64,000 nt of DNA, taken from assembly GCA_010094045.1 (NCBI GenBank), contig ML986673.1:23164-87163 (forward strand). Reading direction: 5' to 3'. The notes below the pieces were generated by a model. That model was given only the letters and a program-made list of their open reading frames with translations, was not told where the DNA came from and did no database searches. Shown here in pieces: positions 9,839 through 22,127 of this stretch. This stretch comes from Lojkania enalia. Taxonomy: Eukaryota > Ascomycota > Dothideomycetes > Pleosporales. Made by a program: the position numbers and the translations under genes. Each line of letters starts with the position of its first letter. Within the stretch, counting starts at the first letter, position 1.

Positions 9839-11964
9839 CATAGCATGGGATGCTTGTTGGAGTTGTTAAATCGCTAGTTAAGATGAATCCCAGTCTTCTT
9901 TCGGTATATTTAAAGAGGCTTCGCCCTACTTCAATACTCTTCATACAATACTCTCTCGATATAAACGAAAGGATATAGATGATTGTCGTATGTTTTCTCC
10001 AGTAATTCCAAAATCTCTGAAAACTCACACTCTAGAAGGGTTCAAGGCAGCATATATTCCTAGAGTACCATTCCTATAAAAATCCAAGATTGAGATCTAT
10101 AAATAATATTTGAGATCCGGACTACGTACCAATTCTTAGACTAAAAACATCAAGAAACCACTGTCATGCACTGCAATTCGAACACGCCCTGGGCTCTTAC
10201 ACAAATTTTACAGGATGTGTGAAAAGTAGGGCACGAGAGCTCACGGAGATGGTAGCAAAGATCATGATGGTTCCTAAATGAAAAACTCCGACTTTTAATA
10301 TTTAAGAGGATAATATATTACAGCTCCTAGCCAATCGTGTTCTCTAACAGAGGGGTATATGGCTCCAGAAGTATATAAATACCATGCTCCTCTCTAGCCC
10401 CATTACTTACACATGGTCACACTCCCTTACGGGTCTAAAAGCGCCATAGTAGTAGTAGCATGGTGTTTGGGCTATTCTGCAGGCATTAAGTTGGTCTAAA
10501 AGATGTTTTATTACTAAAAATTCTCTACTCTTGTTCCGGATGAGGCTACAAGTTATTCGAGAGATTGATATTAATGGACCAAAAGGAAACCCTAGCAAAC
10601 TCGCCTGTGCCGAATCCTGTTGAAATGTTTTGAATACAAGCAGGAGTACAGATAATACTTAGGGAAGATAAGACTCTTTGGAACGTCTTTAAAGGTGTCC
10701 CCGATTCGTGATACTTCCCGGGATAAGGTTTTTCGACGACCGATCGAAATCTTCAATACCTTCCGTGATGTCGTTCGAATCATTTCTTCATCTTGGCCCT
10801 CGCCATTGTGGTATACAAACCACTCCATATCTCCCTTCTTTCCTCTTTCTATACAAACCTTCATCATTTTCGATCCTAATACCACATGTATGGCGAGCAA
10901 GTGGAAGCAGAGTAAAACACAAGAGCCACTCATGATGATCTACTTGTAAAAAGGAGCACACTAAGTTCCAATGTGGATTAAGAAACCATGGTGACTCGTG
11001 CAATACCCCAGAAACCGACAAGCGGACAATCAAATAAAACCTGGACTTGTTCTACGGACGCATATAATACTAATGACCTCCATTGTCTACACTCCATGGT
11101 AAAGTTGCATCGAATACATCAATCACATCTATCAAACTATGCACATAAATCGAAATTACCACTGAGAAAGACATCAGTAAAGCCAGATAGCTCTCCTGCA
11201 GAAACTGCTCGTCAAACCGTAGCAACAATTCTTTCTGCTATCGCCGACTCAGACACATAAATACCTCTTCCTCTCTAGTATCCTCCACACAAATCTATAT
11301 CCCTTCGCGTCTAGAAATCAAATCTGGAAGAAATCATGCAGTCTAGATATATGGATATGGCTTGCACATGTGGTGAGAAAGCAAGAAACTGGTTCTGGCA
11401 TGGCCTAAAAACATGAGCGTGTATAAATGACGAAAAGGCGTTTGCTCTAAGAGCAAGAGCTTCACGACCTAATGGCAATCTCAGTTCCATATTTTATTGC
11501 AGCAAGGACTAGAGGCAATCAAGGATTTTTGTGGAGAAATTAATTGTCGGAAGATTGGAGAAGCCGTGAAAATACCTAGGTAGTGGGCGAAGATGGGTAG
11601 TGGCGCGGTCTGCGATTTCAAATTGAATTGATGGGCATCTTTGTGTTATAGTAGGTATGTAGAACGTGGCAGACCATACTTGAAAGGCAAGTCAGAAGCA
11701 CTTATAATAGAATTATAGGCCATTTAATAGATCGCTGATCTTGCAACTGGGTCTCGTGGCTATGGGCTGTGTGTGACCAATCGGCTTGCCTATACCTTGA
11801 ACCAATTGTACAGTGCCATAAAAGACCGTCCTGAGTGCGACCACGAAAGCGTGTGTTCATGTGTAAACATGTACAATGGTATCTTGTGTTCCGAAACTCC
11901 AGTCTCTATACAAAGAAGAGTTCAATAATTATTGCAACGCCATATATCCTAACCATGCACACGC
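9839..11964. other. No gene identified
   Basis: About 2.1 kb, moderately AT-rich. Several ORFs of 60-113 codons overlap each other on both strands around 10590-11260, but none shows family motifs, a signal peptide or clear splice structure. The end adjoining 11965 probably holds the 3' untranslated region of the sirtuin gene. Confidence 0.5.
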
Positions 11965-13244
<1,280 letters not shown>

Positions 13245-14139
13245 CTTGTCAAATCGGCCTTTCCTTCTGCCTTTGCTTCGACCTTTTTCACTGTTGCGCC
13301 AAGGTTTGCTCTGCTGGAGCTGCTGGCGATGCGCCTTGTGCTTGCGACCAATCTTGACGGCTGTGAATTGGAGTATACGGAGGAGATGCAGGTTGACTGG
13401 ACGTTTGGCGGGCTGCAGTGGGATGGTTTCGGAGGTCTTTCGGCCCCACTAAAATTGTCGGAGGTGCTACGGAACTCGTGCGTCACGCCAAGCTTTCTTT
13501 CGACCAATAGTAGTTTAGTGTTTTCGTGACCTGTCGGTATGCTCGACGCTTCGCTTGCTATTATTTGATCCTTGTGTAGTAGGTACTTTTCACTTCGATC
13601 TTCCTCTTCTACGCATGGAACTGTAGCCTGATGTATCAACCAATCATATCTCACAAGCCATGGCCTTGCTCCAGCCTTGCTCTCTTGCATTGCTGTGTTT
13701 CCTCCACATTGACTTAAGTGCCTTGTCTCCACTAACTTCATATTTGAGTTCTGAAGTGGTTCAAATATATGCGCTCTTGGAGTGAGTGCTGACGATTAGG
13801 TTGAGGTTACGGCTGCGTGCATATTTATACTTGGTATCCGTGCGCGACTAGCGAAACATGTTAAATTACTCTAGCTGTAAAGCCAATGTCGTAAAAGTGA
13901 AGGATAATTCTGAACAGAAATAAGCAGGCATGATATGGCAAGGCAATGTGAGACGTCCTATGTAAGATGTGAAGTTGAGAAGTTCCCTCAAGAATAGGAA
14001 GATACGCAATGCACTGTGGTTAATTATTCTAGTTTGCTTTGCCTTCCCTTCAACAATTTGTTTGCTCATTGGAAATTATCAATTTAGCTATTCAGCCTAT
14101 TGAAGACAGTGTAATCGACTATGACCAATCACTAGGATT
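13245..14139. other. Sirtuin leader/promoter and intergenic DNA
   Basis: On the minus strand a 173-codon ORF (13741-13220) begins with ATG and ends 25 nt inside the sirtuin coding exon in another frame. It is low-complexity (Ser/Arg/Pro-rich) and matches no family I know. It is either chance or an upstream ORF in a long leader. Beyond 13745 the sequence becomes AT-rich with no gene. Confidence 0.5.
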
Positions 14140-15090
14140 AAAGAATTGCTTTCCCCAACAGCGGAAATAGTGGGTTTGACCAACCTGGCTAATCTCCTCA
14201 ATTTCATCAGGGGAGAGCCTGAGGCCCGAGGACTTCAGATAATCTGTCATTCTACCACTCTTAATTATGGTCGTGATAGGTACAGCATTCTACTTAATGT
14301 GCCATCTGAGCAACACAGCGCTAGTGCTCGCACCATGCTCCTCCGTAGTCCTAGCAAGTGGGGCGTCAAGATGGCTACCCTTTGCAACAGTAATGGGAGC
14401 GAGACCTTTGAAAGAGGTCACCTCAATCCCATGTTCTCTCATCCAAAGTAAATAGTTGCTGGAGCGCTGAATATATGGATGGAATTCGATGTCGTTGATA
14501 AGGGGTTTCTCAGTGGCAGTATGCAGTATCGACTCGAGATGAAACTTTGGAAGTTAGACACCCCAAGTAACTTGACTTTGCTTGTCTTATTTACTTCCTC
14601 TATCGCCTTCCAAGCTCTCTGGAGACCAGAAGGGTCTCTGGTATAGTATGGAATGTGGAAAAGGAATCTGCGACCGAGTTGGCTCAAAACCAGGATCAGA
14701 CACTAACTGTGCACCTACGGGCCCAAGTAGTCAATTTGTAACCTCTCAATAGTACCATCCACGGCCCCTGGGATGTTGGCAATACTTCCTTACACCTGCT
14801 TGTGACGAAGATTTTATCCCTTGGAACGCCACTCTCCTTGATTGCTATCCCAACTTCTCATTTCCATATGATTTGACGCAGTCAATGTATGTAAAGCCAG
14901 CGCTCAAAGTCTCCTTTAGGGTCGAAATGAGTTTGCCGTCGAGATCGTCCTCACTGGCTTGTCCTCGTTACCATCTTTTAACCATGCAGCCACAGTTCCT
15001 AATTCCAACTGTTTTAATAGAAGTATCCATCCAGTCAGTGCATAGAGCAGTCTTCTTACCAGGGGTATCTGGTGCCGTATCGGATGCGTA
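14140..15090 (-). pseudogene. Aldo-keto reductase pseudogene
   Basis: Minus-strand blocks in three frames match an aldo-keto reductase. An N-terminal part contains LKETLSAGFTYIDC and SYGNEKLG (about 14960-14850; family AL..GFRHIDTA..YGNE). The central part is GLQRAWKAIEEVNKTSKVKL LGVSNF (about 14640-14560). The C-terminal part is INDIEFHPYIQRSSNYLLW, then TSAVLLRWHIK followed by a stop. The family reduces carbonyl compounds with NADPH on a TIM barrel. A one-base change near 14555 shifts frame straight after GVSNF, a TAG stop follows the WHIK segment, and the middle of the N-terminal half is unreadable. It is clearly dead, by frameshift and drift rather than RIP. Confidence 0.85.
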
Positions 15091-15366
15091 AGACAGGGGT
15101 CTCCGGCATGCTATAGTTGCTTAGAAATATATAGGCCTTTTAGTGCGGAAGATGTCAGTGATTGTTGAAAATGGACAATAGTTAGCGCTCTCAACTACGT
15201 TGAAAGCCTATTTACGTTGATTGAAGCAGAGATTGAGATTGGCAGCAGTCTAAATGGAAAGAGCAACGGATTTCACACCATAGAGAATCAGGCCGCGCCC
15301 TGAGCCTTGCGTGATACGGCTCTCGGGGGAAGAAGAGCGCAACACCTTCAGGCTCAATTATCAGGC
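15091..15366. other. Intergenic, nothing seen
   Basis: Short segment between the reductase relic and the second small LTR-like insertion. It has no ORF or repeat of note. Confidence 0.5.
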
Positions 15367-15371
15367 TGGTT

Positions 15372-15497
15372 TGTCAGAGCTGGCTGGCTCTGATGAGGGT
15401 TGGAAAAACTGCGTCTATTGACTAGAAATGCGAGACATGCTACATATATATCCCTGGACCTGCCAAGGGGCTAACTGTGAATAGCTTAGCCGTAACA
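15372..15497 (+). mobile_element. Solo-LTR-like small element, copy 2
   Basis: 126 bp, essentially identical to the copy at 44532-44657. It begins TGTCAGAGC and ends GTAACA, with an exact 5-bp direct repeat TGGTT on both sides (15367-15371 and 15498-15502). Near the left end CAGAGC-TGGCTG-GCTCTG forms a perfect 6-bp stem (element positions 4-21). Near the right end GGCTAA and TTAGCC form a second 6-bp stem with an 11-nt loop (positions 98-120). It has no coding capacity. Confidence 0.9.
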
Positions 15498-15502
15498 TGG
15501 TT

Positions 15503-16427
15503 GCCTAAAAAAGGGTACGAACATGCGCCATCAAGGATTGCCCGAACACTTGGGAAGCACAGGGGGCGCAGCACAATGTCGAATACACCGCTGAAAGACA
15601 GGACAGACGTACTCCTCTCTTGCGTTATCTCAGGCTACTGATTGATTATATGCTTTTACTTGCGCAGATCTAACAAGAAACTAATCCTGGAATCAAAAAA
15701 TTTCTACTTACAGTCGGACATAGAAGTATAGAATGGCAGTGCAGCTTCGCTGCTGGGTTTTCCGTCTTCCGAAAACGAGAATCCGACCTTGGAGTCCAAG
15801 CCTTCAATGGAGATCTTGAATAATCTGATGGAGCGCACTTGATGTTTGCTACTAACCATGCTTTCTCCAAAAAACTTACTCAGCAAATGTAATGAACCGG
15901 AAGATTGAATATTGTGGAATTGAGGAAGTATGCGCAGATCAACCTGGCCAACACCGAGACACCTAGTAGATTATGACACCTAGAATTGTTCGTTGAGTAA
16001 TGTGGTGAGAGGCGAATCTTGTCTCAGGGAGGGAGATGAGGAGCTGAACTGCTTGGTTGAAGATGGCCAGTAGGCCATATTTATGTACATGAAAAAGGGG
16101 TATATCAGCTGATATCCAGCGTGATATCCGGCGTGATATCGACCGTGATATCGTACGTCGATATCTGATACAGCTCGGCAGACTAGCCAAAAATCCCCAT
16201 GACAAGTAAAACTTACAGATCTAAACAATATCTGTGGGTGTAAGGTTCATTTAAGTCCCAAAGTAAGAAAAAAATTTGCTAGATTAGTGCGAGGGGTAAT
16301 TCATTATGGCTTGACCTCGTGATGGCTGAGCTACAGGGAGCCCAAATTCATACCGACTTTCCAGGTATGCTCAAAGAACTTCCCCAAGATCTACATACTA
16401 TCTACAACTGCATTCTTTATTGTAGAG
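15503..16427. other. No gene assigned; one short coding-like run
   Basis: On the minus strand 15886-15704 reads MLSKFFGESMVSSKHQ...SDCK, a 60-codon frame with coding-like composition that ends beside a GTAAG donor-like site. It could be an exon fragment of an unknown gene, but neighbouring exons are not visible. The rest is stop-rich apart from the GATATC repeat described separately. Confidence 0.4.
16106..16165. repeat. 12-bp tandem repeat with GATATC phasing
   Basis: The palindrome GATATC occurs at 16111, 16123, 16135, 16147 and 16160, that is every 12 bp (last step 13), separated by similar spacers such as CAGCGT, CGGCGT and GACCGT. Five units are visible. There is no gene across it. Confidence 0.8.
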
Positions 16428-16566
16428 TATCAGGGCCGATGAGGAGGAAAGATTGTGTTGATTCATATCTATAGAGGATCAGGGCTATTTATACTGTCTG
16501 TCCTGGGTATCACATGATATCAGGGCAAATACATAATAAGGATCGTGCGATGCATATAACCTTACA
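16428..16566 (-). repeat. Promoter-like dispersed repeat, module 1 (copy b)
   Basis: Reverse-complement copy of 6950-7085, with its TATAAATAG box at 16493-16485 on the minus strand. Downstream on the minus strand (toward 16300) only short ORFs occur, so any gene it once drove is gone or lies in the unassigned sequence 15503-16427. Confidence 0.7.
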
Positions 16567-17344
16567 TTCATCAAATCTAGGGTTACGACGATAGCCGAAA
16601 AATCCTGCAGCGGGTAACCTCAGCTCGCCGCCCAATGAAGCTTTGGGAACTAATAGCCACACTTAAAATCCAGACCTCTAAGAACACTCCCAAAATGGAA
16701 AGTGTTAAAAGATAAGCTCTATTTATGCGAATTACTAATCCAACAAGCTAATTTCTTTACCGGTTCTGTTTCAATTATGGTAGTTCTTGTCCATTAGTGG
16801 CCAAAGACATGCCTTCTACAGGCTAGCTCGGATGTTAACTCGGAGGCGTCAAGGTTTCTAATTTAAAAAGAAACCTCACATTCCGACATTGCGCGGACAT
16901 GTACCGAATATCCCAAATTAAAAAAAAAAAAAAGAAGAAAAGTAGAAAAGGGAAGAAAAAAGAAAACCATCATCACAGCCAAATGGTCTTAGGACTTCAA
17001 GAATAAACCCACGATAAAATTCCTGCCGCTAGTGAATTATACGACCGCATTCCGGGACCAACATACGAAATTATCCGAGCTCTATGCTGATGGATTTTTG
17101 TCCGTCTACCTAGAGCTTTTCATGACGAATTCACATTTCCTCCAAACATGGTATCGGCTCTACACCCTTCACTTTAGTACCCCTACTAGATAAGAACCTG
17201 TGAGGAAGAGTTATGTGTTTCCAAGAGCCTATATTCTTGCATTTCTATGTATTGTATTATGGATAGGAAATATTCTTCCATCTAAAACGTTGGACTCAGA
17301 GACCCGCGAAATTATATAAATCGAAGATATTCACGGCTGTCGGC
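16567..17344. other. Intergenic, A-rich tract
   Basis: No gene seen. A 13-base A run followed by AAG-rich purine sequence occupies about 16921-16966. The remainder is AT-leaning with stops in all frames. Confidence 0.5.
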
Positions 17345-18300
17345 CCTTTATTGGGCGACACGGTCACGTTCTGTTGAAGTGGCTAAGACTCTGCTGAAGC
17401 AACGAGCTCTAGTCACTGACTTAATGGTGTTTAAAGCAGTATCCGAAAAGTGTCAGGATACAGTGGAGCTACTAAGAAGCAAGGGTATTACTAATGCGAA
17501 TATAGTCCAAGGGTCTAGGTTTTAAGAGCGTTGCCGAACTTCCCATTACCCATGGCGACGATCCTAATGCCATCGATGGAAACTGACATCTGCTAGCAAT
17601 TGGGGTCACCGCCTTTAATGATCATGAACATACCATTAGATACCTACTTCCACTGAACTGAGATCTTGGAATTCACGTGAAGGAATGAATCATACCAATT
17701 ATGATACGCAGAGACGAACATCTTTTTGGCATCCTATTTAAAGATATCTTCATATTTCAAGGGAAATATTTCGTATCTGCCACCGCAATGTTTTGTTGCA
17801 TCCAGTCAAGGAATATGATGCGGGTGTTAATAGAACACAGAGATGATATTAATTGGACTTTAAATGTCACCTTACATAGCGGGCCTGATGAATTCCATAA
17901 TGTGTTTCGAAAGTTTCGCTAGATTACTATAGAGCGATAGTCGAGCAGCGACCTCTAGAGGTACTCTCCAAAAGTAGGCGTACCGATTTACCACTTGAGG
18001 GTTTGTCAGAAAATGCGATCCATCTACACCACTTAACGATAACCGCCCTTATCATTCAAGGTGCCATATTGACCCAAAACGTTAGCTTGCCATCGAAGCA
18101 CTTCATGTTGCTGCCGCAAGAGGCTGAAATGGGCTTCTTGAAACGTCACTGGAAAGAAATGTCGACTCCAATATAAAAATATCATTGAACTGCGTTGAAA
18201 AGGGGAAAACTGAAGAGCTATGTCAACATCGTAGCATTGGTGACACAATACGGCGCAGACATCAATTGGAATGGAAAGAACAGGGGACTTCACTAACGGA
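17345..18300 (+). pseudogene. Ankyrin-repeat protein pseudogene
   Basis: The plus strand carries successive ankyrin-like blocks in changing frames: SVEVAKTLLKQRALVTD (about 17374-17424), DTVELLRSKGITNANI (about 17457-17504), MMRVLIEHRDDINWT (about 17815-17860), HVAAARG (about 18105) and a final VTQYGADINW (about 18240-18270). Spacing and the LL..GA.IN pattern are those of about 33-residue ankyrin repeats, which mediate protein-protein contacts. Stops and frameshifts separate the blocks, and no start or partner domain can be read. It is probably the repeat end of a larger, dead gene. Confidence 0.75.
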
Positions 18301-19300
18301 GGTTTTCATCTAGGATTAAAATTAGAGTCTATTAAATTTAAGATATTGGATTATTAGCAGATAATTTGGATGGTAAAGTCGATATTACGGTCTAGCGTAC
18401 TGTTTTCTACTCGTTATGACACCGTATCGAGTCTAGAATGGGTCTATAGCTCTTTTATCGCTAAGTTCAATGGAAAACTGGAATTATTCCTTCCTTTGAA
18501 TTATAGGCTTCAGGGATAGCTATAGACAAACCTACGTCTCTCAGCTCCTCCCACCTTGAAGCAAGCCCCAAAGCCTTCACCTGCCTGTATCACCCTAAAT
18601 ATCCTTCTGCCCTAAGTATTATCATAATACCGTCAGGAATTCTCACGCCGGCCCACTGAAGATTCTATACCACTTGAGTAACGCGGCAGACCAGTCCAGG
18701 CCTTGGCCGGCCTCCATAGTAGTTTCGCGTCTGTATGATTTGCTGAAGCCAACCTATAGCTTCTTCTGGTGTCTCAAATATTGGGGGATATTAGAGTTCA
18801 TGTTTTTGTGTCTGTGTTATGCGCTTCGAAGTGTACGGTGGTTGTACTCTGAAGATTGCGCTTCTTGGATATGGCAGATAAGATGCTCTGCGTGAAATTT
18901 GTTCTGTTAAATACTATATAAGCGCATTTAAGAGAGCTTTTATACCTATCCAGGCGCCTCTACGCTGTCAAATACTACGTAGCAATTTTTCACTATGGTC
19001 TGCCGCCAGCATTCCGGTTCCTTCAATATTTTCAAGTTGTGACAATAAGCGATTTTGCCGGAACTCCATTACAGCAGCACTCTAACCTTCACCACATGGT
19101 CCACGGAGGTGGTATTTGCTTAGCGCGCTAGTGTATCTTGTATATACTTAAACTTCAAAACAACTCCTCCACCTGCCCTTCTATGTGCGCCTCCTCTCCT
19201 CTGCCCTATTCTGCCTGCCCTCTCTCCCTTCATGGAAGGGATCAATACAGCTTCACAGTATTACTCAATGGCAGCGCCAGAGCCTCCCTCCCAAACTCCC
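18301..19300. other. No gene identified
   Basis: A minus-strand run near 18760-18650 (EEAIGWLQQIIQTRNYYGG) looks coding-like but has no recognised family and is short. The rest shows no signal. A pyrimidine-rich stretch at 19160-19220 precedes the next relic. Confidence 0.4.
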
Positions 19301-19309
19301 CCAGCGGAC

Positions 19310-20096
19310 CCCAGCGTCCCTCGACCAGATGGAGCGGTACTTCTTCCGACTGGCGTGAGGGCTTCGCAACCGGATCTATGAACATGCCCTAGCACCATGA
19401 GAAAGCCTTTTCTACAAGTACGAACAGGATAACACGGGCGCCCAGCTCTACACTCCCGAGGTGGACGCATACGATTCGGATGCACGTGGGTACAACCAGC
19501 TCATGTGTGCAAGCAGTTTCACCACGAGACACCTATCTCAGGCATTCAATACAACGACATCACCTTTGAACGTGCGTCAGCCGGTGGTTTCAGCGCCGCA
19601 TCGCAATTCAAATGTTTGAAACTTGACGTACTGAGAAAAAGAGGGCGTAGTTGAGAGATATTAGGTTCAAGGGACTCGAGTCTTTGTTTGAAAAGTATCT
19701 ATCTAATACTGGGGGAGTCCATTATGATCCTATGTGCATTCAATATCCACTTGCGGACTTTTCCTGGAGCCATCCGAAGACCACAATGAACTTGCACGAA
19801 CCTCTATGGTGCGAGTCAATCCCTCCTATTACGGTTCCGTCATATGCAGCTCTGCATTGGGGACATAGTTCTTTAGACTGTGTTTCGAGGCAAGCCTAAG
19901 CAAATAATGTGGGAGATCCAAAAGGATGCGATTGACGAACACACTGACAGCGGGTGTAGCGAGCTATTTTAATCAAGATTGGTGGCATCTAGGGTCACTC
20001 AATACACCAAACTTTCGATCCCGGCCCGACGATGAAGACGAAAATGAGATGTTTCTACAGTATGAGACGGAAGAGTCGATTGAAGCTCGGAAATAG
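19310..20096 (+). pseudogene. Relic of an LRNRIYE-domain (2EXR/F-box-like) protein
   Basis: One plus-strand frame reads LDQMERYFFRLA, a stop, then GLRNRIYEHALAP (about 19314-19395). This corresponds to the LP.ELRNRIYE...L motif that opens a large family of fungal proteins of unknown function. Coding-like text continues with FYKYEQDNTGAQLYTPEVDA and, after frameshifts, ends with NQDWWHLGSLNTPNF and an acidic tail up to a stop near 20096. At least three stops interrupt it. Assignment rests mainly on the LRNRIYE motif. Confidence 0.5.
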
Positions 20097-20270
20097 TTTA
20101 GGAACCGTTTCTAGCCTGCTAATGCGGTAGTTAGGTATCAAAGTATTCTTGCTTCAATGGGTATCTATATTTCTAGTAAGGTAGGCGAAGGCCATCGATG
20201 CCGACAAAGTGTGGTTTAGAAGTCTGCCGTACTAACAAGAAATCCTTTCATCTCTCTGAATACTAGATAT

Positions 20271-20443
20271 GTAAGCTTAGGTGACGTGCCTGACCAGCTA
20301 TGCAGCCCTTGACTAAGCAGTCTCATGTACTATATATTCCATACTGTATCTTGACTGACAGGTCAGGGAAACCCATCAGCGCAATCATAAATATATCCAT
20401 CGATACAACACCCATACAGTCTCCACCCACTCTTACTTACAAG
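20271..20443 (+). repeat. Promoter-like dispersed repeat, module 2 (copy b)
   Basis: Direct copy of 7270-7430, about 13 kb away. It shares GCAGTCTCATGTACTATATA and flanking words, including ACAGTCTCCACCC at the far end. A TATATATTCC box sits at about 20331. No intact plus-strand gene follows. Confidence 0.75.
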
Positions 20444-20599
20444 ACATCCATTCAAGCTAACTTCAGAATCCCCTCTTAGTGTCGTTTCCTAACCTACTCA
20501 GCTCACATTTCCTTAATGTTGGGGTAAGCTTGGAGGCCATGGACATGGCGAAGCCTCCTCAAAAACTCAGACTCATAGAAGAGCGTCCGGTGGAGGTAG

Positions 20600-20960
20600 A
20601 GCTTAACGTTCTTAGGGGTACCAGCCGCGCGATACTGGTCCCCGTACCATGTGCTTATTTCTTGACCTTGCCATTTGAAATATAAAAAAAAAAAAGGCCA
20701 TACCGCTGATGGTGTGAGCGGGGGATGTGAGACCGTTATATTTGATTCCCAAACTAGCTGTCTCGTTATAAAGTCGACGATAGACATAGCGTAGTTGATT
20801 TGCGCCTCCTCCAGCATGAATGTCCTTATATGTTGAGAACGTCAACGCTCCGTGGCTACCGGAGAATTTTCACCATAGGGCCTCTTGAAGCGTTTGATTA
20901 CGTTCCTCAAAGATATCGGACACCTAGTGGTTGGGAGTCGAAGCTGAACACTAATTGATT
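20600..20960 (-). pseudogene. Second relic of the LRNRIYE-type family
   Basis: The minus strand reads TFSTYKD...GGGANQLRYVYRRL YNETASLGIKYN (about 20845-20720). This resembles the NQL.YVCRQLY.ETAGLEIKYN segment found in the same family of fungal proteins as the 19310-20096 relic. Upstream text (PTTRCPI, RNQTLQEAL) continues in other frames to about 20940. A poly-A/T run at 20685-20697 and frameshifts end it. The family link is moderate evidence from one motif. Confidence 0.4.
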
Positions 20961-21506
20961 TACTTCGTATAGATTGCGAGATTGCAGTGTCGTACTTATC
21001 ATTCAAAGTCTTGGTATTTTAGGGAAATCTCACAAGTCTTCACGTTGCAGGCGTCTCAATAAAAAGTTTAAAATTAACACAATTTTTACTCACCGACTAC
21101 GATTTCTAGTATATCAAAGTAACAGAAGCATATGCCTAGCGCTAATCCCCTCTAGTAACCCTCAAAAACACAAACTTGCTCATTAAACGGGCCTCACAAA
21201 ATACACGTCTAAGTCATAAGCCTGATTCAAAGCTAGATATTAGATTAGTAGTATAAAGACTGCAAGTCTACTTAGTCTCCTAGCTTATAAAATCTACAGC
21301 CTTGAAACATGCCAAAAAGAAAAACGAAAAAGGTATTACTATAGGATATCTTAATCTCAGCACACCGCTCCAACTCCTTGGGCAAAAACTCAAGAAAATA
21401 TCAACCTCATAACTCATCCAGCGTCCAGTGCATTAGCATCCGGATATCAAAGCCTCAAATCCCCGCCCTCTAATAACCTCTAAACTCTCACAATCAAGCC
21501 TAATTC
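20961..21506. other. Intergenic, probable 3' region of next gene
   Basis: No gene seen. The stretch nearest 21507 would hold the 3' untranslated region of the minus-strand gene that follows. Composition is AT-leaning with no clear repeat. Confidence 0.5.
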
Positions 21507-22127
21507 TCACACCCTCATAGCTCTCCTCCCAACCGCCCCTTCCACCCACGCCCCCAACCCATGATCTGCCCCCGCCCAATATTCCCTCGCTTGCCTATAC
21601 GCCGCCATCCTCTCCTCAAACCCCGCTACCTCCATGATCTCGCGGAACCCTAGCGGTCGCTCGGAGACCGGGATATCGGAGAAATCGATTGCAGTGCCGG
21701 AGTCCTTGCGCTTAGGTCTTGTGGGTGGGCGGGTTTGGACTATGTCTTTGTGGCTACGTTGCGGTGGGGGCGTTTGGAGTTGAAGTGGGGGTAGAGATGG
21801 ACGTTGCGGTTCAGGCGAAGCGCTGGACGTCGGGTTTTTATTTCTCGTGGATTCCGGGGATGACGATGGCGATCTCGACCGCCCCGACCGTGCTGCTAAC
21901 CTACTCAACGACGTCCTAAGCCTTAGACTCGGCCGCCCTAGACTCCGCGCCAAGCTCTGCGAGCGCTTCGGTGCCTCGCCATCGACATTTGTATGCGTGA
22001 ATATCTCGTCCGGTTGGATCGTCGAGCGCTGCATGCTGGCGATGGGTAGCGTGCCCGTGACTCCTACGCCGGCAACGTGCCGGGCGTCGAAGGGGCGGGA
22101 TATAGTTATTGTTTGCCGCCGCGGCAT
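21507..22127 (-). CDS. Hypothetical protein with CRIB-like N-terminal motif (206 aa)
   Basis: Single open frame from the ATG at 22127. Residues 8-23 read ISRPFDARHVAGVGVT, which resembles the CRIB motif (ISxPxxFxHxxHVG) that binds Cdc42/Rac GTPases, though the second His is missing, so binding is uncertain. Residues 55-150 are disordered (Ser/Arg/Pro-rich, with PPLQLQTPPPQ). The C-terminal 50 residues (VSERPLGFREIMEVAGFEER, AYRQAREYWAGADHGLG) look folded and helical. GC content and codon use are those of an intact gene. I recognise no named orthologue. The sequence just before the ATG includes a TACCTACA that could be an acceptor, so an earlier exon is possible. Confidence 0.7.
   Translation of the reverse strand: MPRRQTITISRPFDARHVAGVGVTGTLPIASMQRSTIQPDEIFTHTNVDGEAPKRSQSLARSLGRPSLRLRTSLSRLAARSGRSRSPSSSPESTRNKNPTSSASPEPQRPSLPPLQLQTPPPQRSHKDIVQTRPPTRPKRKDSGTAIDFSDIPVSERPLGFREIMEVAGFEERMAAYRQAREYWAGADHGLGAWVEGAVGRRAMRV

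Noticed and set aside
15372..15497. Hammerhead-ribozyme-like core (CTGATGAG followed by GAAA) in the 126-bp element, which would make it a retrozyme
   Set aside because: The core words are present in the right order, but I could not pair a stem II between CTGATGA and either GAAA, nor a stem III ending at a proper cleavage triplet. Without the stems the match is likely chance.
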